NCBI GenBank assembly: GCA_041550515.1
Contig: JBFEOQ010000001.1
Coordinates: 84,438 to 148,437 of the forward strand
DNA: 64,000 bases
DNA from: PFL35 sp041550515
GTDB taxonomy: Archaea; Thermoplasmatota; E2; DHVEG-1
Direction: 5' to 3'
The notes beneath the pieces were generated by a model, which saw nothing but the letters and a program-made list of their open reading frames with translations, ran no database searches and was not told the DNA's origin. Positions 28,586 to 38,066 of this stretch are shown here, one piece after another. Within the stretch, counting starts at the first letter, position 1, and the number at the start of each line of letters is the position of its first letter. The position numbers and the translations under genes were made by a program.

Positions 28586-29437
28586 ATGTATATAATTAGT
28601 GGTACAGCATCAAATACTATTGCAGAAGAACTATCGCAAATAAAAAAAATTCCAAAGGCAAATATAATTTCTAAACGATTTCCTGATACAGAGCTTTATA
28701 TTAGGATATTGGACAATATAAAAAATGAAAACATTGTAATTGTTCAGACAACATACCCTGATCAAAATCTAGTAGAATTATTTTTACTTCAAAATGCAGT
28801 AAAAGAAGCAGGTGCAAAAAAAATAACAGTTGTTATACCATATTATGGTTATGCTAGACAGGATACATTATTTCAAACGGGTGAAGCAATTAGTGCTAAA
28901 GCTATAGCAGAACTCATAAGCGTTAACGCTGATTTAGTAATAACTATTGATCCTCATAAAGACCACATTCTTGATTTTTTTACTACAACTGCCAAAAGTT
29001 TGACTGCTGTTCCAGAAATAGCAAATTATCTTAAACAAAAAAACTTAGATTTAATTCTTGCCCCAGATAAAGGTGCATTAAATAAAGCCAAACAAGCATC
29101 AAAAATTGTTGGTTGTGATTTTGATTATATGGAAAAAACCCGTATAGATGGAAAAACTGTTGAAATCAAACCTAAAAACCTAGATGTAAGAGATAAAAAT
29201 GTGGGAATAATTGATGATATAATATCCACAGGCGGAACAATGGCAAAATCAATAAAAGAACTTAAGATTCAAGGAGCAACAAAAGTATATGTGTCATGTA
29301 CCCATGGCTTATTTGCTGGAGATGCAATTAAAAAGTTAGCTCAGTCAGGATGCGATGAAATAATTGCCACAGATACTATATTAAGTAATTATAGTCATGT
29401 AAAAGTAGCATCTAGTATTGCTCCATTTATAAAATAA
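28586..29437 (+). CDS. prs: Ribose-phosphate pyrophosphokinase (PRPP synthase)
   Basis: The 283-residue archaeal-type PRPP synthase makes PRPP from ribose 5-phosphate and ATP for nucleotide, histidine and tryptophan synthesis. The ATP loop region YYGYARQDTLFQTGEAIS, the ITIDPHKDHILDFF segment and the PRPP loop GIIDDIISTGGTM are all present. It is shorter than bacterial enzymes (about 315), as is usual in archaea. It begins with MYIISGTASN and needs no alternative start. Confidence 0.96.
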   Translation: MYIISGTASNTIAEELSQIKKIPKANIISKRFPDTELYIRILDNIKNENIVIVQTTYPDQNLVELFLLQNAVKEAGAKKITVVIPYYGYARQDTLFQTGEAISAKAIAELISVNADLVITIDPHKDHILDFFTTTAKSLTAVPEIANYLKQKNLDLILAPDKGALNKAKQASKIVGCDFDYMEKTRIDGKTVEIKPKNLDVRDKNVGIIDDIISTGGTMAKSIKELKIQGATKVYVSCTHGLFAGDAIKKLAQSGCDEIIATDTILSNYSHVKVASSIAPFIK

Positions 29438-29512
29438 TTATAAAAATATTCTTTGATAAGTTATATATAAGACTATATTTTTACGGTGTTGATTAATCTT
29501 AGGTGAAAAGTA

Positions 29513-32500
29513 ATGAGAAAAAGAGCTGAATTTAAAAGCAAACCTGTATCATTTGAGTCAAAACATAAAATTGAAGATAAACCAAAAAAATTCAATAAAA
29601 AAAGGATTAATTTAGGTAGAAATTGGTGGATAACTGTAGCTTTAATTAGTATTTTTTTATTAGTTTTATTTTTTAATACATATTTCAATTTTACAAGTGA
29701 AATCGCGCTATATTCAGAAGGTGAAGGTTATTCTAAGTATTTGTTATCAGGTCCTGATCCATATTACAATCTAAGATTAGTTGAAGGAACTAGTAAAACG
29801 GGCATATATCCATATTATTCTGATCCAGATCCTTTATTAAATTATCCTTTAGGTCGATCAGGTAATCGTGCTCCATTACTTAACATGATGGCGCTGGGTT
29901 TTAGTAATTTTTTAGCACCTTTTATTGGAGAAACTGAAGCAATAGGTTATTCTATGCAGTTTGTACCTGCTTTATTTGGAGCATTACTTGTCTTTCCAAT
30001 ATTTTTTATAGGTAAATTACTTTATAATAAAAAAGCAGGTCTCATAGCTGCTTTTTTTGTTGCGATAATACCTATACATATTGGTTCTGGTCATGGTTCT
30101 GCGTATTCTTTATTTGATCATGATTCATTAAACTTATTACTTTTTTTCCTTACTTTCTTATTTATGATAATTAGTCTTAAAGAAAAAAATCATATGAAAT
30201 CAATTTTTTATGCAATTCTTGCAGGTGTCCCACTTGCAGGCTTATCTATGGTTTGGGTTGAAGCTCAGTTTTTGTATGTTATTATTGCAATTTATGCTGT
30301 TGTTCAGATGATTATTGATATATTTTTTAGTAAATTTGAAATAAATGTATTTAGAACAACCTCGATTGCTATCTTAACAGGCTACATTATTTCTTTACCA
30401 GTTACAATTGCTGATACTGTTGGTTTTACTTTTGATGCGTCATTGTTAATGGTTCTTGTTGTCATTGGATTTGGCTTTTTATATTATTTATTTGGTATTA
30501 AAAAAATTCCTTGGACTATATCATTACCTTTTATTATTATCTCTGGAGTTATTGGTTTTGGTTTTCTTTATTTCATTAGAAATTCGAATCTATCAGGTAG
30601 TTTAGTTTCTGGTTTTAATAAAGTCTCCAACATTCTTTTTGGTACAGGAATTTATGGTAATAAAGTCTCTTTGACAATTGCAGAGGCAAATACTTATGAG
30701 ATTAGTCAGACTGTTATGAACTTTGGTCCTGCATTATATTGGGTTGCTTGGGCTGGATTTATTTTTATTTTGTGGTATTATTATCGTGATAAACTTCGAC
30801 GAGAATATTTGTTCCTTGCTGTTTTGTTTATTGTTAATATTTGGCTTGCTGGTACTGCAGGTCGTTTTTTAAATGATATTGTTCCTTTAATAGCACTTTT
30901 TGCTAGTTTTATTACTTGGTTTGTTATCGAAAAAATTGATTACAAACAAATGGTCAAAAATATTCGTAGTGCAGGAGGTGGCTTACATGGAATTCGTCGA
31001 GGAATAAATTTAATGCATATTTTTGGTGTTATATTTATTGCTTTTATTGTTATTCTTCCTAATGTTTTTATTGTTTTTGATGCAGCAATCCCTAGTAAAG
31101 CTTATCCTTTAGATGATGATAAAACAGAGTGGAGTAATTGGAAACAAGATTATTTCCTTAATGACTCCTATTCCGGTGTTTTTGGTTTATCTTTGTATAA
31201 AGAGGGATATTGGGTTGATGCTTTTGATTGGCTTTCAAAACAGGATACAGATATCGAAAATGAGGGTGATCGTCCTGCTTTTATTTCATGGTGGGATTAT
31301 GGTTTTTATGAAGCAGCTCTTGGCGGGCATCCAACTGTTGCTGATAACTTCCAGGATGGTATACCTCCTGCTTCTAATTTTCATACTGCAACAACTGAAA
31401 AAGATGCTGTTTCTATTTGGATTGTTAGATTATTGGAAGGTAATAAAAAAAGTGGAGATGGTAAACTTTCCCTAAATGTTAAGGATATTTTAGCAAAATA
31501 CTTAAATCAAGAAAAAGCGGATGCAATAACTAAATGGGTAGAAAACCCATTTTCTTCACCTTCATATCATAAATGGATATATGAAGAATTTAATCAATAT
31601 ATTCGTGATGAAATCGATACAAATCTTTTAAAGATTGGTGCTCAATGGGCTATTAATGCTGTTTATCATGATGTTGTAGATTTATTCAATAATAAGACAC
31701 ATGGTTTAACTGAGGAAGGAGTTACAATGTTATATCATGATCTGCAAGAGGAAACAGGTTATAGTATTCGTTATTACGGTGTAGAAGGATATGACCGTCA
31801 AATTTTCAATATATTTGCTTTTTTATCTGATAAAAGCCTTGTAATACTCGGTAGTCCAGAGGATGAATTTGTTGATGTTTTATATAGCGGTTATACGGTT
31901 CAACCTGGCGGTGGTATAGATCGTGAGATTACTAATGAGCCTTTTATAGAATATTTACAAATGTCAGACACTGATAAAAGATATACTGCAGTAACTGGTA
32001 CATCTTATTCGTATAAAGAACCTTATTTTGATACGATGTTTTACCGAACTTATATAGGCCCAGCTGAAATAGACTCAACAACAGGACAAAAAAGTACGTA
32101 CAACTGGCAAGTACCTTGTCTTGATATGAAACATTTTTATGCTGAATTTATTTCAAATTTATCTAATCCTTTCTTGCAATACCCTGGAACAAATAAAGCT
32201 GCTGTTGTAATTGCTAAATATTATGAAGGTGCTACTATAAATGGTAGTGTTTATTTCCAAGGTAAACCTATTTCGAATAATGTAACTGTTGTAGTAAGAA
32301 AAAATCTTTCTTATGTCCCAGGTGATACTTCTTTTGATACACCAATTGATTATGATAAACATGAGATAATTACTGGTCAAAACAACACTTATAATTTTAG
32401 TTTGATCGCTGGGGCAGGATCTTATATTTCTGTTATTAGAAATCCAGAATTAAGATATTATGATAGAGGAATTTTACCATTTAATATGAAGTCGGTGATG

Positions 32501-33832
32501 TTTAATGGTGAAACTGGTCAAGACTATACAGCTATTAGCGATGATGATGCTATGAGAAGAGCAGGCTCTAATTTTGAGAGAACAATTAATATTACTATCG
32601 ATCCTGCAAATGTTAGTGGATATGTTTATGAAAATCTTGATAGTAAAAGTGGGTATAATACAACTGATAATCCCTTAGAAAATGCAGTAATTTTATTTTA
32701 TGAAATTAATAAATTTAATGAAACTCAGATTGCTAATGGAATGCTTGTTCCAGAGGAAGTAGAAAGTACTCCTACAAAAGAAGTTTTTACTGATGAATTT
32801 GGTTATTATAATTTATCTGGACTTTTACCTGGTTATTATGCTTTGAATGCTTATATAAGTGATTATTTAATTTATCAGGAGATTGTATCATTTCAATCAG
32901 GCGATAATAGTTTAGATATAGAGAGACCTATTAATTCTAGTATTAGTGGTACTGTATATTATGATAATGACGATAATTCAATTTATAATTCTGATATAGA
33001 TGAAAAAATTAGTGATGCAACAGTTCAGCTAATTTATTATTCCAATGTACAAAATAACTATTTGGAGGCGAAAAATACAACAACAGATAGTAATGGTTAC
33101 TATTCATTTGAGGATGTTGTTCCATCTGATAATTATTTGATTCAAGCAATTAAAGGTTCTGAGTATGAAGCGGTACAGCAAATAACAGTTGAGGCAAATA
33201 CAACACAGATGATTAATATTTCAATGAGCTTTACCCCTGTAAACGTTTCAGGTTATGCAAAATATCTTAATGCTGCTGTTGAGGGAGCCACTATTACTTT
33301 TGAGAAAGATGAGTCTATTTCAGATAATACTGCAGTAAATGGTGAAGCTAATACAGATGAGAAGGGTTATTATTCAGTTCGTTTGCAACCTGGTTCGTAT
33401 AATATAACTATTATAAAAGAAACAACTGCTTTGGAATATTATCTAGAAGGTGAGAAATTAACAATAACTAAAGGACAAGAAACTGCAAGTAAAAACTTTG
33501 AACTTATTAAGAAATCCATAACAGTTACCGGTAAAACACTTTATGATACTTCTGGTTTTAGCAATGTTACTGTTGAGTTTAATAGTGATATTTCTGTGGA
33601 AAATAATACAGCTATAAGCGGTAATGTCATATCTGATATAAATGGTGATTACACTATTGAACTTACTCCTGGATCTTATACGGTTTCAATAATTAATAAA
33701 CAGGTAAATGAGTCTGGTATATTATATGTTTATACAACGCCTGATGATATAACATTGGTAGTATCTGAAACAGATATAATACCTGGTAAAGTTTTAAACA
33801 TAGAATTAGTTAGAGAAATCAGAGAAACATAG
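29513..33832 (+). CDS. aglB: Oligosaccharyltransferase AglB/STT3 with long C-terminal extension
   Basis: A 1439-residue STT3-family enzyme that transfers lipid-linked glycans to Asn of exported proteins. A basic cytoplasmic N-terminus precedes the first helix. The first extracytoplasmic loop has the acidic metal motif in GPDPYYNLRLVEG, and about 13 helices extend to residue 520. The catalytic WWDYG (ISWWDYGFYEAALGG) is at about residues 592-596. The protein continues about 550 residues beyond the usual soluble domain with at least four carboxypeptidase-regulatory/Cna-B-like beta-sandwich repeats (near 910, 1040, 1140, 1240 and 1340; for example SGTVYYDNDD, GYYSVRLQPGSYNITI). Most archaeal AglBs are about 750-1000 residues. 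Confidence 0.93.
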   Translation: MRKRAEFKSKPVSFESKHKIEDKPKKFNKKRINLGRNWWITVALISIFLLVLFFNTYFNFTSEIALYSEGEGYSKYLLSGPDPYYNLRLVEGTSKTGIYPYYSDPDPLLNYPLGRSGNRAPLLNMMALGFSNFLAPFIGETEAIGYSMQFVPALFGALLVFPIFFIGKLLYNKKAGLIAAFFVAIIPIHIGSGHGSAYSLFDHDSLNLLLFFLTFLFMIISLKEKNHMKSIFYAILAGVPLAGLSMVWVEAQFLYVIIAIYAVVQMIIDIFFSKFEINVFRTTSIAILTGYIISLPVTIADTVGFTFDASLLMVLVVIGFGFLYYLFGIKKIPWTISLPFIIISGVIGFGFLYFIRNSNLSGSLVSGFNKVSNILFGTGIYGNKVSLTIAEANTYEISQTVMNFGPALYWVAWAGFIFILWYYYRDKLRREYLFLAVLFIVNIWLAGTAGRFLNDIVPLIALFASFITWFVIEKIDYKQMVKNIRSAGGGLHGIRRGINLMHIFGVIFIAFIVILPNVFIVFDAAIPSKAYPLDDDKTEWSNWKQDYFLNDSYSGVFGLSLYKEGYWVDAFDWLSKQDTDIENEGDRPAFISWWDYGFYEAALGGHPTVADNFQDGIPPASNFHTATTEKDAVSIWIVRLLEGNKKSGDGKLSLNVKDILAKYLNQEKADAITKWVENPFSSPSYHKWIYEEFNQYIRDEIDTNLLKIGAQWAINAVYHDVVDLFNNKTHGLTEEGVTMLYHDLQEETGYSIRYYGVEGYDRQIFNIFAFLSDKSLVILGSPEDEFVDVLYSGYTVQPGGGIDREITNEPFIEYLQMSDTDKRYTAVTGTSYSYKEPYFDTMFYRTYIGPAEIDSTTGQKSTYNWQVPCLDMKHFYAEFISNLSNPFLQYPGTNKAAVVIAKYYEGATINGSVYFQGKPISNNVTVVVRKNLSYVPGDTSFDTPIDYDKHEIITGQNNTYNFSLIAGAGSYISVIRNPELRYYDRGILPFNMKSVMFNGETGQDYTAISDDDAMRRAGSNFERTINITIDPANVSGYVYENLDSKSGYNTTDNPLENAVILFYEINKFNETQIANGMLVPEEVESTPTKEVFTDEFGYYNLSGLLPGYYALNAYISDYLIYQEIVSFQSGDNSLDIERPINSSISGTVYYDNDDNSIYNSDIDEKISDATVQLIYYSNVQNNYLEAKNTTTDSNGYYSFEDVVPSDNYLIQAIKGSEYEAVQQITVEANTTQMINISMSFTPVNVSGYAKYLNAAVEGATITFEKDESISDNTAVNGEANTDEKGYYSVRLQPGSYNITIIKETTALEYYLEGEKLTITKGQETASKNFELIKKSITVTGKTLYDTSGFSNVTVEFNSDISVENNTAISGNVISDINGDYTIELTPGSYTVSIINKQVNESGILYVYTTPDDITLVVSETDIIPGKVLNIELVREIRET

Positions 33833-33894
33833 CTATAATAATTAATCTAATTTTTTTCCAATCTTTTTTAATCTTTTTTTTTATATTACTTTTG

Positions 33895-34494
33895 ATGATT
33901 GATATTAAAAATGGTAAAAATACTGTTATATATGCTAGAAATGTTATTGAGGAATATGTAAAAAATAAAAAAATTCCTTTATGCAATTTTTCAGGTGTTT
34001 TTAAAGATAAAAAAGGTGCTTTTGTTACAATTCACACTTATCCTGATTATAATCTTCGAGGTTGTATTGGAATTCCTTTACCTGTTATGAGTTTGTGTGA
34101 TGCTATTAAAGAGGGTGCTACATCTGCAACTCATGATCCACGTTTTCCACCACTTAAAGAAGAAGAACTAGATGATATTGTTATTGAGGTTACAGTTTTA
34201 TCTACTCCTAAATTAATTAAGATTAAAAATCCAAAGGATTATTTTAAGGATATTGTTATTGGCTGTCATGGTTTAATTGTTGAACAGGGTTTTTATAAAG
34301 GTTTATTATTGCCACAAGTACCTTTAGAGCAGGGTTGGGATATAGAAGAATTTCTAAATCATACATGTATTAAAGCGGGCCTTATGCCTGATGCATGGTT
34401 TGATAAACAAACTAAAGTTTACAAGTTTGGCGGTCAAGTTTTCACAGAAATCAAACCTAGAGGTGAAATAAAGGAGAAGAAACTTAATGAATGA
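33895..34494 (+). CDS. AMMECR1 domain protein
   Basis: A 199-residue protein of the AMMECR1 family, widespread in archaea and eukaryotes and of unknown biochemical function. The signature LRGCIGIP sits in YNLRGCIGIPLPVMSLCDAI; it is followed by ATHDPRFPPLKEEELDDIVI and LLLPQVPLEQGWDIEEFLNH. I start at ATG 33895 rather than the TTG one codon earlier. It overlaps the dihydroorotase gene by 8 bases, so the two are cotranscribed. No Shine-Dalgarno is visible, so it may be leaderless. Confidence 0.92.
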   Translation: MIDIKNGKNTVIYARNVIEEYVKNKKIPLCNFSGVFKDKKGAFVTIHTYPDYNLRGCIGIPLPVMSLCDAIKEGATSATHDPRFPPLKEEELDDIVIEVTVLSTPKLIKIKNPKDYFKDIVIGCHGLIVEQGFYKGLLLPQVPLEQGWDIEEFLNHTCIKAGLMPDAWFDKQTKVYKFGGQVFTEIKPRGEIKEKKLNE

Positions 34495-35773
34495 GCTGGT
34501 TGTTAAAGGTAAAATTTTTTTCCGTGGGGATTTTCAGGATTCTTGTATCTGTATTGATAATGGAAAAATAACTCAGATAAAAAAAAATTCAACTGGTTAT
34601 AAAACCCTTGATTTTAAAAATAAAATTATTTTACCAACCGGAGTTGATATTCATGTTCATTTCCGTGAGCCAGGTTTAACTAATAAAGAGGATTGGTTTT
34701 CTGGTAGTGTTGCAGCAGCTTTTGGCGGTGTTAGCAGTGTTTTTGATATGCCTAATACTATCCCTCAAACTACTTGTATTGATACAATTAATGATAAGAT
34801 TAGTATTGCTGAAAATAAATCAATTGTTGATTTTGGAGTTTATGCAGGGATTACAAATGATAACTTTGATCTTATTGAAATAATTGGTAATAAATGCAGT
34901 GGATTTAAACTTTTTTTAGGTGGTAGTACTCTTTCTTTGTCTTTTGATAAAAAACGTCTTCGTGAGGTTTTTGATTTAGTAGGTATTTCAAACAAGGCTA
35001 TTCTAGTTCATGCTGAAGATGAAGAATGTTTGATTAAACATAAAAATGTTGAGACTAACTTGTCAGATCATATGCGTTTTCACCCTAGTATTTGTGAAGA
35101 GTTATCTATAAATGAGGTTTTACATGCTGCTAATGGACTTGGTACTAAAGTACATATTTGTCATGTTTCTTCCTGTTTGGGTATTGAACTTTTAAAGAAA
35201 AAACCTAGTAATATCAGTTTTGGAATAACTCCTCATCATTGTCTATTAAATATTGAAAATAAAAAAAGTTCAGAAGGTTTATTTAAGGTTAATCCACCAA
35301 TTAGAACTAGTTTTGATAGAGAATCTTTGTTTTCTTCTGTGAAGTCAGGTTGTGTTGATGTTCTTGAGTCTGATCATGCACCTCATACTTATGATGAAAA
35401 AATTGGAGATTTTGATGAAGTTCCTAGTGGTGTACCGGGAATTGAAACAATATATCCCTTGTTTTTATTTTTAGCAAAAAAAGGAGTGATTAGTTTTCAA
35501 CGTTTAGTTTCTTTGTTTTGCAGTACACCTGCCAATCTTTTAGGAATTAGAAAAGGTCATCTTGAACCAGGTTATGACGCTGATTTTATTGTTGTTGATA
35601 TTAAAAAAGACTGTAAAATTAAATCTCAAAATTTGCATTCTCGTTGTGGTTGGACTCCTTTTGAGAATTGGCCTGCAATATTTCCTGAGGATGTTTTTAT
35701 TCGTGGGGAAAAAGTTATAGAGAATTGCAGGATCCAGGTCGAAAAGGGTTTTGGAAATTTTATTGGAGTATAA
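34487..35773 (+). CDS. pyrC: Dihydroorotase
   Basis: This 428-residue type I dihydroorotase of pyrimidine synthesis interconverts carbamoyl-aspartate and dihydroorotate. Metal ligands are in DIHVHFREPG, the AILVHAEDEE and VHICHVSS segments, and LESDHAPHTYDEK. The carboxylated-lysine position lies in SGFKLFLGGST. The length is typical. It overlaps AMMECR1 at its start and is followed within five bases by a membrane-protein gene, so it sits in a three- or four-gene operon. Confidence 0.95.
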   Translation: MNELVVKGKIFFRGDFQDSCICIDNGKITQIKKNSTGYKTLDFKNKIILPTGVDIHVHFREPGLTNKEDWFSGSVAAAFGGVSSVFDMPNTIPQTTCIDTINDKISIAENKSIVDFGVYAGITNDNFDLIEIIGNKCSGFKLFLGGSTLSLSFDKKRLREVFDLVGISNKAILVHAEDEECLIKHKNVETNLSDHMRFHPSICEELSINEVLHAANGLGTKVHICHVSSCLGIELLKKKPSNISFGITPHHCLLNIENKKSSEGLFKVNPPIRTSFDRESLFSSVKSGCVDVLESDHAPHTYDEKIGDFDEVPSGVPGIETIYPLFLFLAKKGVISFQRLVSLFCSTPANLLGIRKGHLEPGYDADFIVVDIKKDCKIKSQNLHSRCGWTPFENWPAIFPEDVFIRGEKVIENCRIQVEKGFGNFIGV

Positions 35774-35777
35774 AATA

Positions 35778-36257
35778 ATGCTTGAGAATTTACCTGAATG
35801 GTTTTGGATTTTTTTCACTTCTATGATTCCCTGGTGGGAAGGCAGATATGCTATTGTTATGGCTATGATTCATTTTGGTTGGAACTGGTTTGAGGCAATA
35901 CCCTTTGCTATACTTGGTAATATTCTACCTGTTCCTTTTATTTTGTTTTTCTTTCATTATATTGAAAAATGGCTAAGAAATTTTAAGTTTTGGTCTAAAT
36001 TGATGGATTGGCTTTTTTCCAAAACTCGTAAACGCGCAAGTTCTAAGATAAGTCGCTATAAAAATCTTGGATTATTAATGTTTGTAGCAGTTCCTTTACC
36101 ATTTACTGGTGCTTGGACTGGTGCTTTAATTGCGTACTTATTTGATTTGAAGTTTACAAGATCACTCTTTACAATTTTTACTGGAGTGATTATCGCTGCT
36201 TTTATTATGGTTGGATTAACTTTGATTTTTGGAAATATATTTGGCTTTCGGTTTTAA
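35778..36257 (+). CDS. Small multi-drug export-like membrane protein (COG2426)
   Basis: A 159-residue membrane protein with about four helices of the COG2426 'small multi-drug export protein' family. The N-terminal signature is FTSMIPWWEGRYAIVMAMIH, followed by FGWNWFEAIPFAILGNILPV and the second repeat-like VAVPLPFTGAWTGALIAYLF. The start is ATG 35778 (MLENLPEW), because the frame's earlier start lies inside pyrC. The transport function is a database label without firm biochemistry. It lies between pyrC and the inositol-phosphatase gene. Confidence 0.82.
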   Translation: MLENLPEWFWIFFTSMIPWWEGRYAIVMAMIHFGWNWFEAIPFAILGNILPVPFILFFFHYIEKWLRNFKFWSKLMDWLFSKTRKRASSKISRYKNLGLLMFVAVPLPFTGAWTGALIAYLFDLKFTRSLFTIFTGVIIAAFIMVGLTLIFGNIFGFRF

Positions 36258-36275
36258 GATATATGGGTATGTGAT

Positions 36276-37055
36276 ATGGATGAAAATATAAAATTACTCG
36301 CCATAAAAACTGCTGAGAGTGTGGCTAGAAAAGTAAAAAAAGCTTGTATTACTGATTTTTATAAATTTGGGAATACCATTGGTCTTGGTGCTGATGGTAC
36401 TTTTACTAAATTTATTGATAAACTAGCTGAAGATGCAGCCCTAGGTATAATTAATAAATCTAAAATTAAGGTTAATATTTTAAGTGAAGAAGCTGGTTTT
36501 ATTGATAATGGGGGAAAATATACTTTTATTTTAGATCCACTAGATGGTACACGAAATGCATATCGAGGAATTCCTTTTTACTCAGTTTCAATTGCCATTG
36601 GTAAAAAGAGGATAAGTGATGTTGAATATGGTATTGTTAAAAATATTCCAACAGGTGATGTTTATTCCGCTGAGAGGGATTTTGGTTCTTTTTTAAATGG
36701 AAAACGTTTTTGTGTTCCTGAAATTCCAGATAAAGAACTTTTATCCTCTCTTGCACTAGGTAAAAATTTTGATAAAGTAACTTTAAAGTTTGCAAAAAGA
36801 GATAAAGTTCGTTCTCTTGGCTCTTCTTCACTTGAGATGTGTATGGTTGCAATTGGTGGTCTTGATTACTTTATAGTTGGTAAAGAATATCTTAGAGTTA
36901 TTGATATTGCAGCATCAACTTTGATTTTACGTGAAGCTGGTGGTTTTGTTACAAATATCCATGGTGAAAAATTAGACATGCCCTTTGACTTAGAGGAACG
37001 AACTAGTGTTGTTGCTGCTTGTAATATGAATTTAATCAAAAAAATTATTTTTTAA
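36276..37055 (+). CDS. Inositol monophosphatase / fructose-1,6-bisphosphatase family enzyme
   Basis: A 259-residue Mg-dependent sugar phosphatase of the archaeal IMPase/FBPase class. Metal-binding motifs are ILSEEAGF (Glu), LDPLDGTRNAYRGIPFYSVS and the C-terminal YLRVIDIAASTLILREAGG. Archaeal members often act on both inositol-1-phosphate and fructose-1,6-bisphosphate; with PEP synthase also encoded, a gluconeogenic FBPase role is possible. It converges on the small zinc-ribbon gene, overlapping it by 11 bases. Confidence 0.9.
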   Translation: MDENIKLLAIKTAESVARKVKKACITDFYKFGNTIGLGADGTFTKFIDKLAEDAALGIINKSKIKVNILSEEAGFIDNGGKYTFILDPLDGTRNAYRGIPFYSVSIAIGKKRISDVEYGIVKNIPTGDVYSAERDFGSFLNGKRFCVPEIPDKELLSSLALGKNFDKVTLKFAKRDKVRSLGSSSLEMCMVAIGGLDYFIVGKEYLRVIDIAASTLILREAGGFVTNIHGEKLDMPFDLEERTSVVAACNMNLIKKIIF

Positions 37056-37200
37056 ATTCTTTTATATTTTCAAGTATGCTTTTCCATTCGATTATATCTC
37101 TACATTTTCCACAGTAACCATTATAGTTTTCATATTCAAATTTATGCATTTTTCTATTGCAATATTTACATTTAAATTTACATTCTTTATCGTTTATCAT
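37045..37200 (-). CDS. Small zinc-ribbon protein downstream of nucS
   Basis: A 51-residue gene. The sequence starts MINDKECKFKCKYCNRKMHK and has CxxC pairs at C11/C14 and C30/C33 (YCGKC), with an extra C7, forming a zinc ribbon. A charged helical tail follows. The ATG is 2 bases after the nucS stop, so it is very probably cotranscribed with nucS. Coding is supported by the Cys spacing and tight linkage. It may be a nucleic-acid-binding accessory or a small regulator; I know of no named family. Confidence 0.7.
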   Translation of the reverse strand: MINDKECKFKCKYCNRKMHKFEYENYNGYCGKCRDIIEWKSILENIKEFKK

Positions 37201-37202
37201 TT

Positions 37203-37970
37203 TTATCCAATAAATTCTTTTAGAGTTTTTTGATTATCATCAGGAAGTATTACTTTTCTTTCTACTTCAATCCATTCAAGTTTATATTCCGAAAGTAAGT
37301 TTTTTACCATATCCGGAATTTTTGGTGCACATAGTATACCTCGTATATTTGCTTTATCAACATCTTTTTTTATATCTTTAACATACATGCGTAATTGATG
37401 AACAGAACTAATATTTGCTAGACTTCTTTTCACCTCTATTATAACAGGTGTATGGTTTTTATCAAAACAAAATAAATCAATCATACCTGATTTTACAGGT
37501 TTTTCTCTTTTGATAACTCTAAGTCCTTCTTCAATAATTGAGGGATTATTAATGATTTGATTTACTACATCTAATTCCATTCCTGAAATTATGATTTTTG
37601 CTTTGTCTTTTAGAGAAGTTATAGTTATAAATTTTATTTTTCTAAATTTTATTTTCATTTTTTCTGGAGGTTTTTTGTTATATGATTTTAAAACTAATTT
37701 ATCCTCTTTTAATGTGAACTTTGTTTTACTACCTGTGGGTTGCCAATTTATTGGTTCACGCATCTTGGATTGATGAACAAGAACTGTTCCATCTTGTTTT
37801 ATCATAATTATTCGTTCACCCCAATCTAAAAAAGAACGAGCTCTGCCTTTATAATCAATTATACAGTCACCACCAAGTATAATCATTGTTTTATCAGGTT
37901 TACTTGTATGATTTTTTTTAATAAATTCTAAAGCATCTGAACTATTTGGATTAACAAGGTTTTTAGTCAT
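37203..37970 (-). CDS. nucS: Endonuclease NucS (EndoMS)
   Basis: The 255-residue NucS/EndoMS cuts mismatched or branched DNA and replaces MutSL in many archaea. The N-terminal beta domain (TMIILGGDCIIDYKGRARSF, RIIMIKQDGTVLVHQ, REPINWQPTGS) binds DNA. The C-terminal RecB-like nuclease has GMIDLFCFDKNHTPVIIEVK (Asp and Glu-x-Lys) followed by QLRMYVKD. The usual C-terminal PCNA-interacting peptide is not obvious; the protein ends QKTLKEFIG, and QKTLKEFI could serve weakly. It forms an operon with the small zinc ribbon. Confidence 0.95.
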   Translation of the reverse strand: MTKNLVNPNSSDALEFIKKNHTSKPDKTMIILGGDCIIDYKGRARSFLDWGERIIMIKQDGTVLVHQSKMREPINWQPTGSKTKFTLKEDKLVLKSYNKKPPEKMKIKFRKIKFITITSLKDKAKIIISGMELDVVNQIINNPSIIEEGLRVIKREKPVKSGMIDLFCFDKNHTPVIIEVKRSLANISSVHQLRMYVKDIKKDVDKANIRGILCAPKIPDMVKNLLSEYKLEWIEVERKVILPDDNQKTLKEFIG

Positions 37971-38066
37971 ATAGCTTCCTTTAAAATTGATATGTTCGTG
38001 GGTATAATTGTTTGTTTTGGTTATATATGAACATTTTAAATACTAGTTCTTGATTGAAAACTTCAG

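Noticed and set aside
31113..31475. A 120-residue frame inside aglB.
   Set aside because: It overlaps the catalytic WWDYG region in another frame and is Met/Leu-rich shadow sequence.
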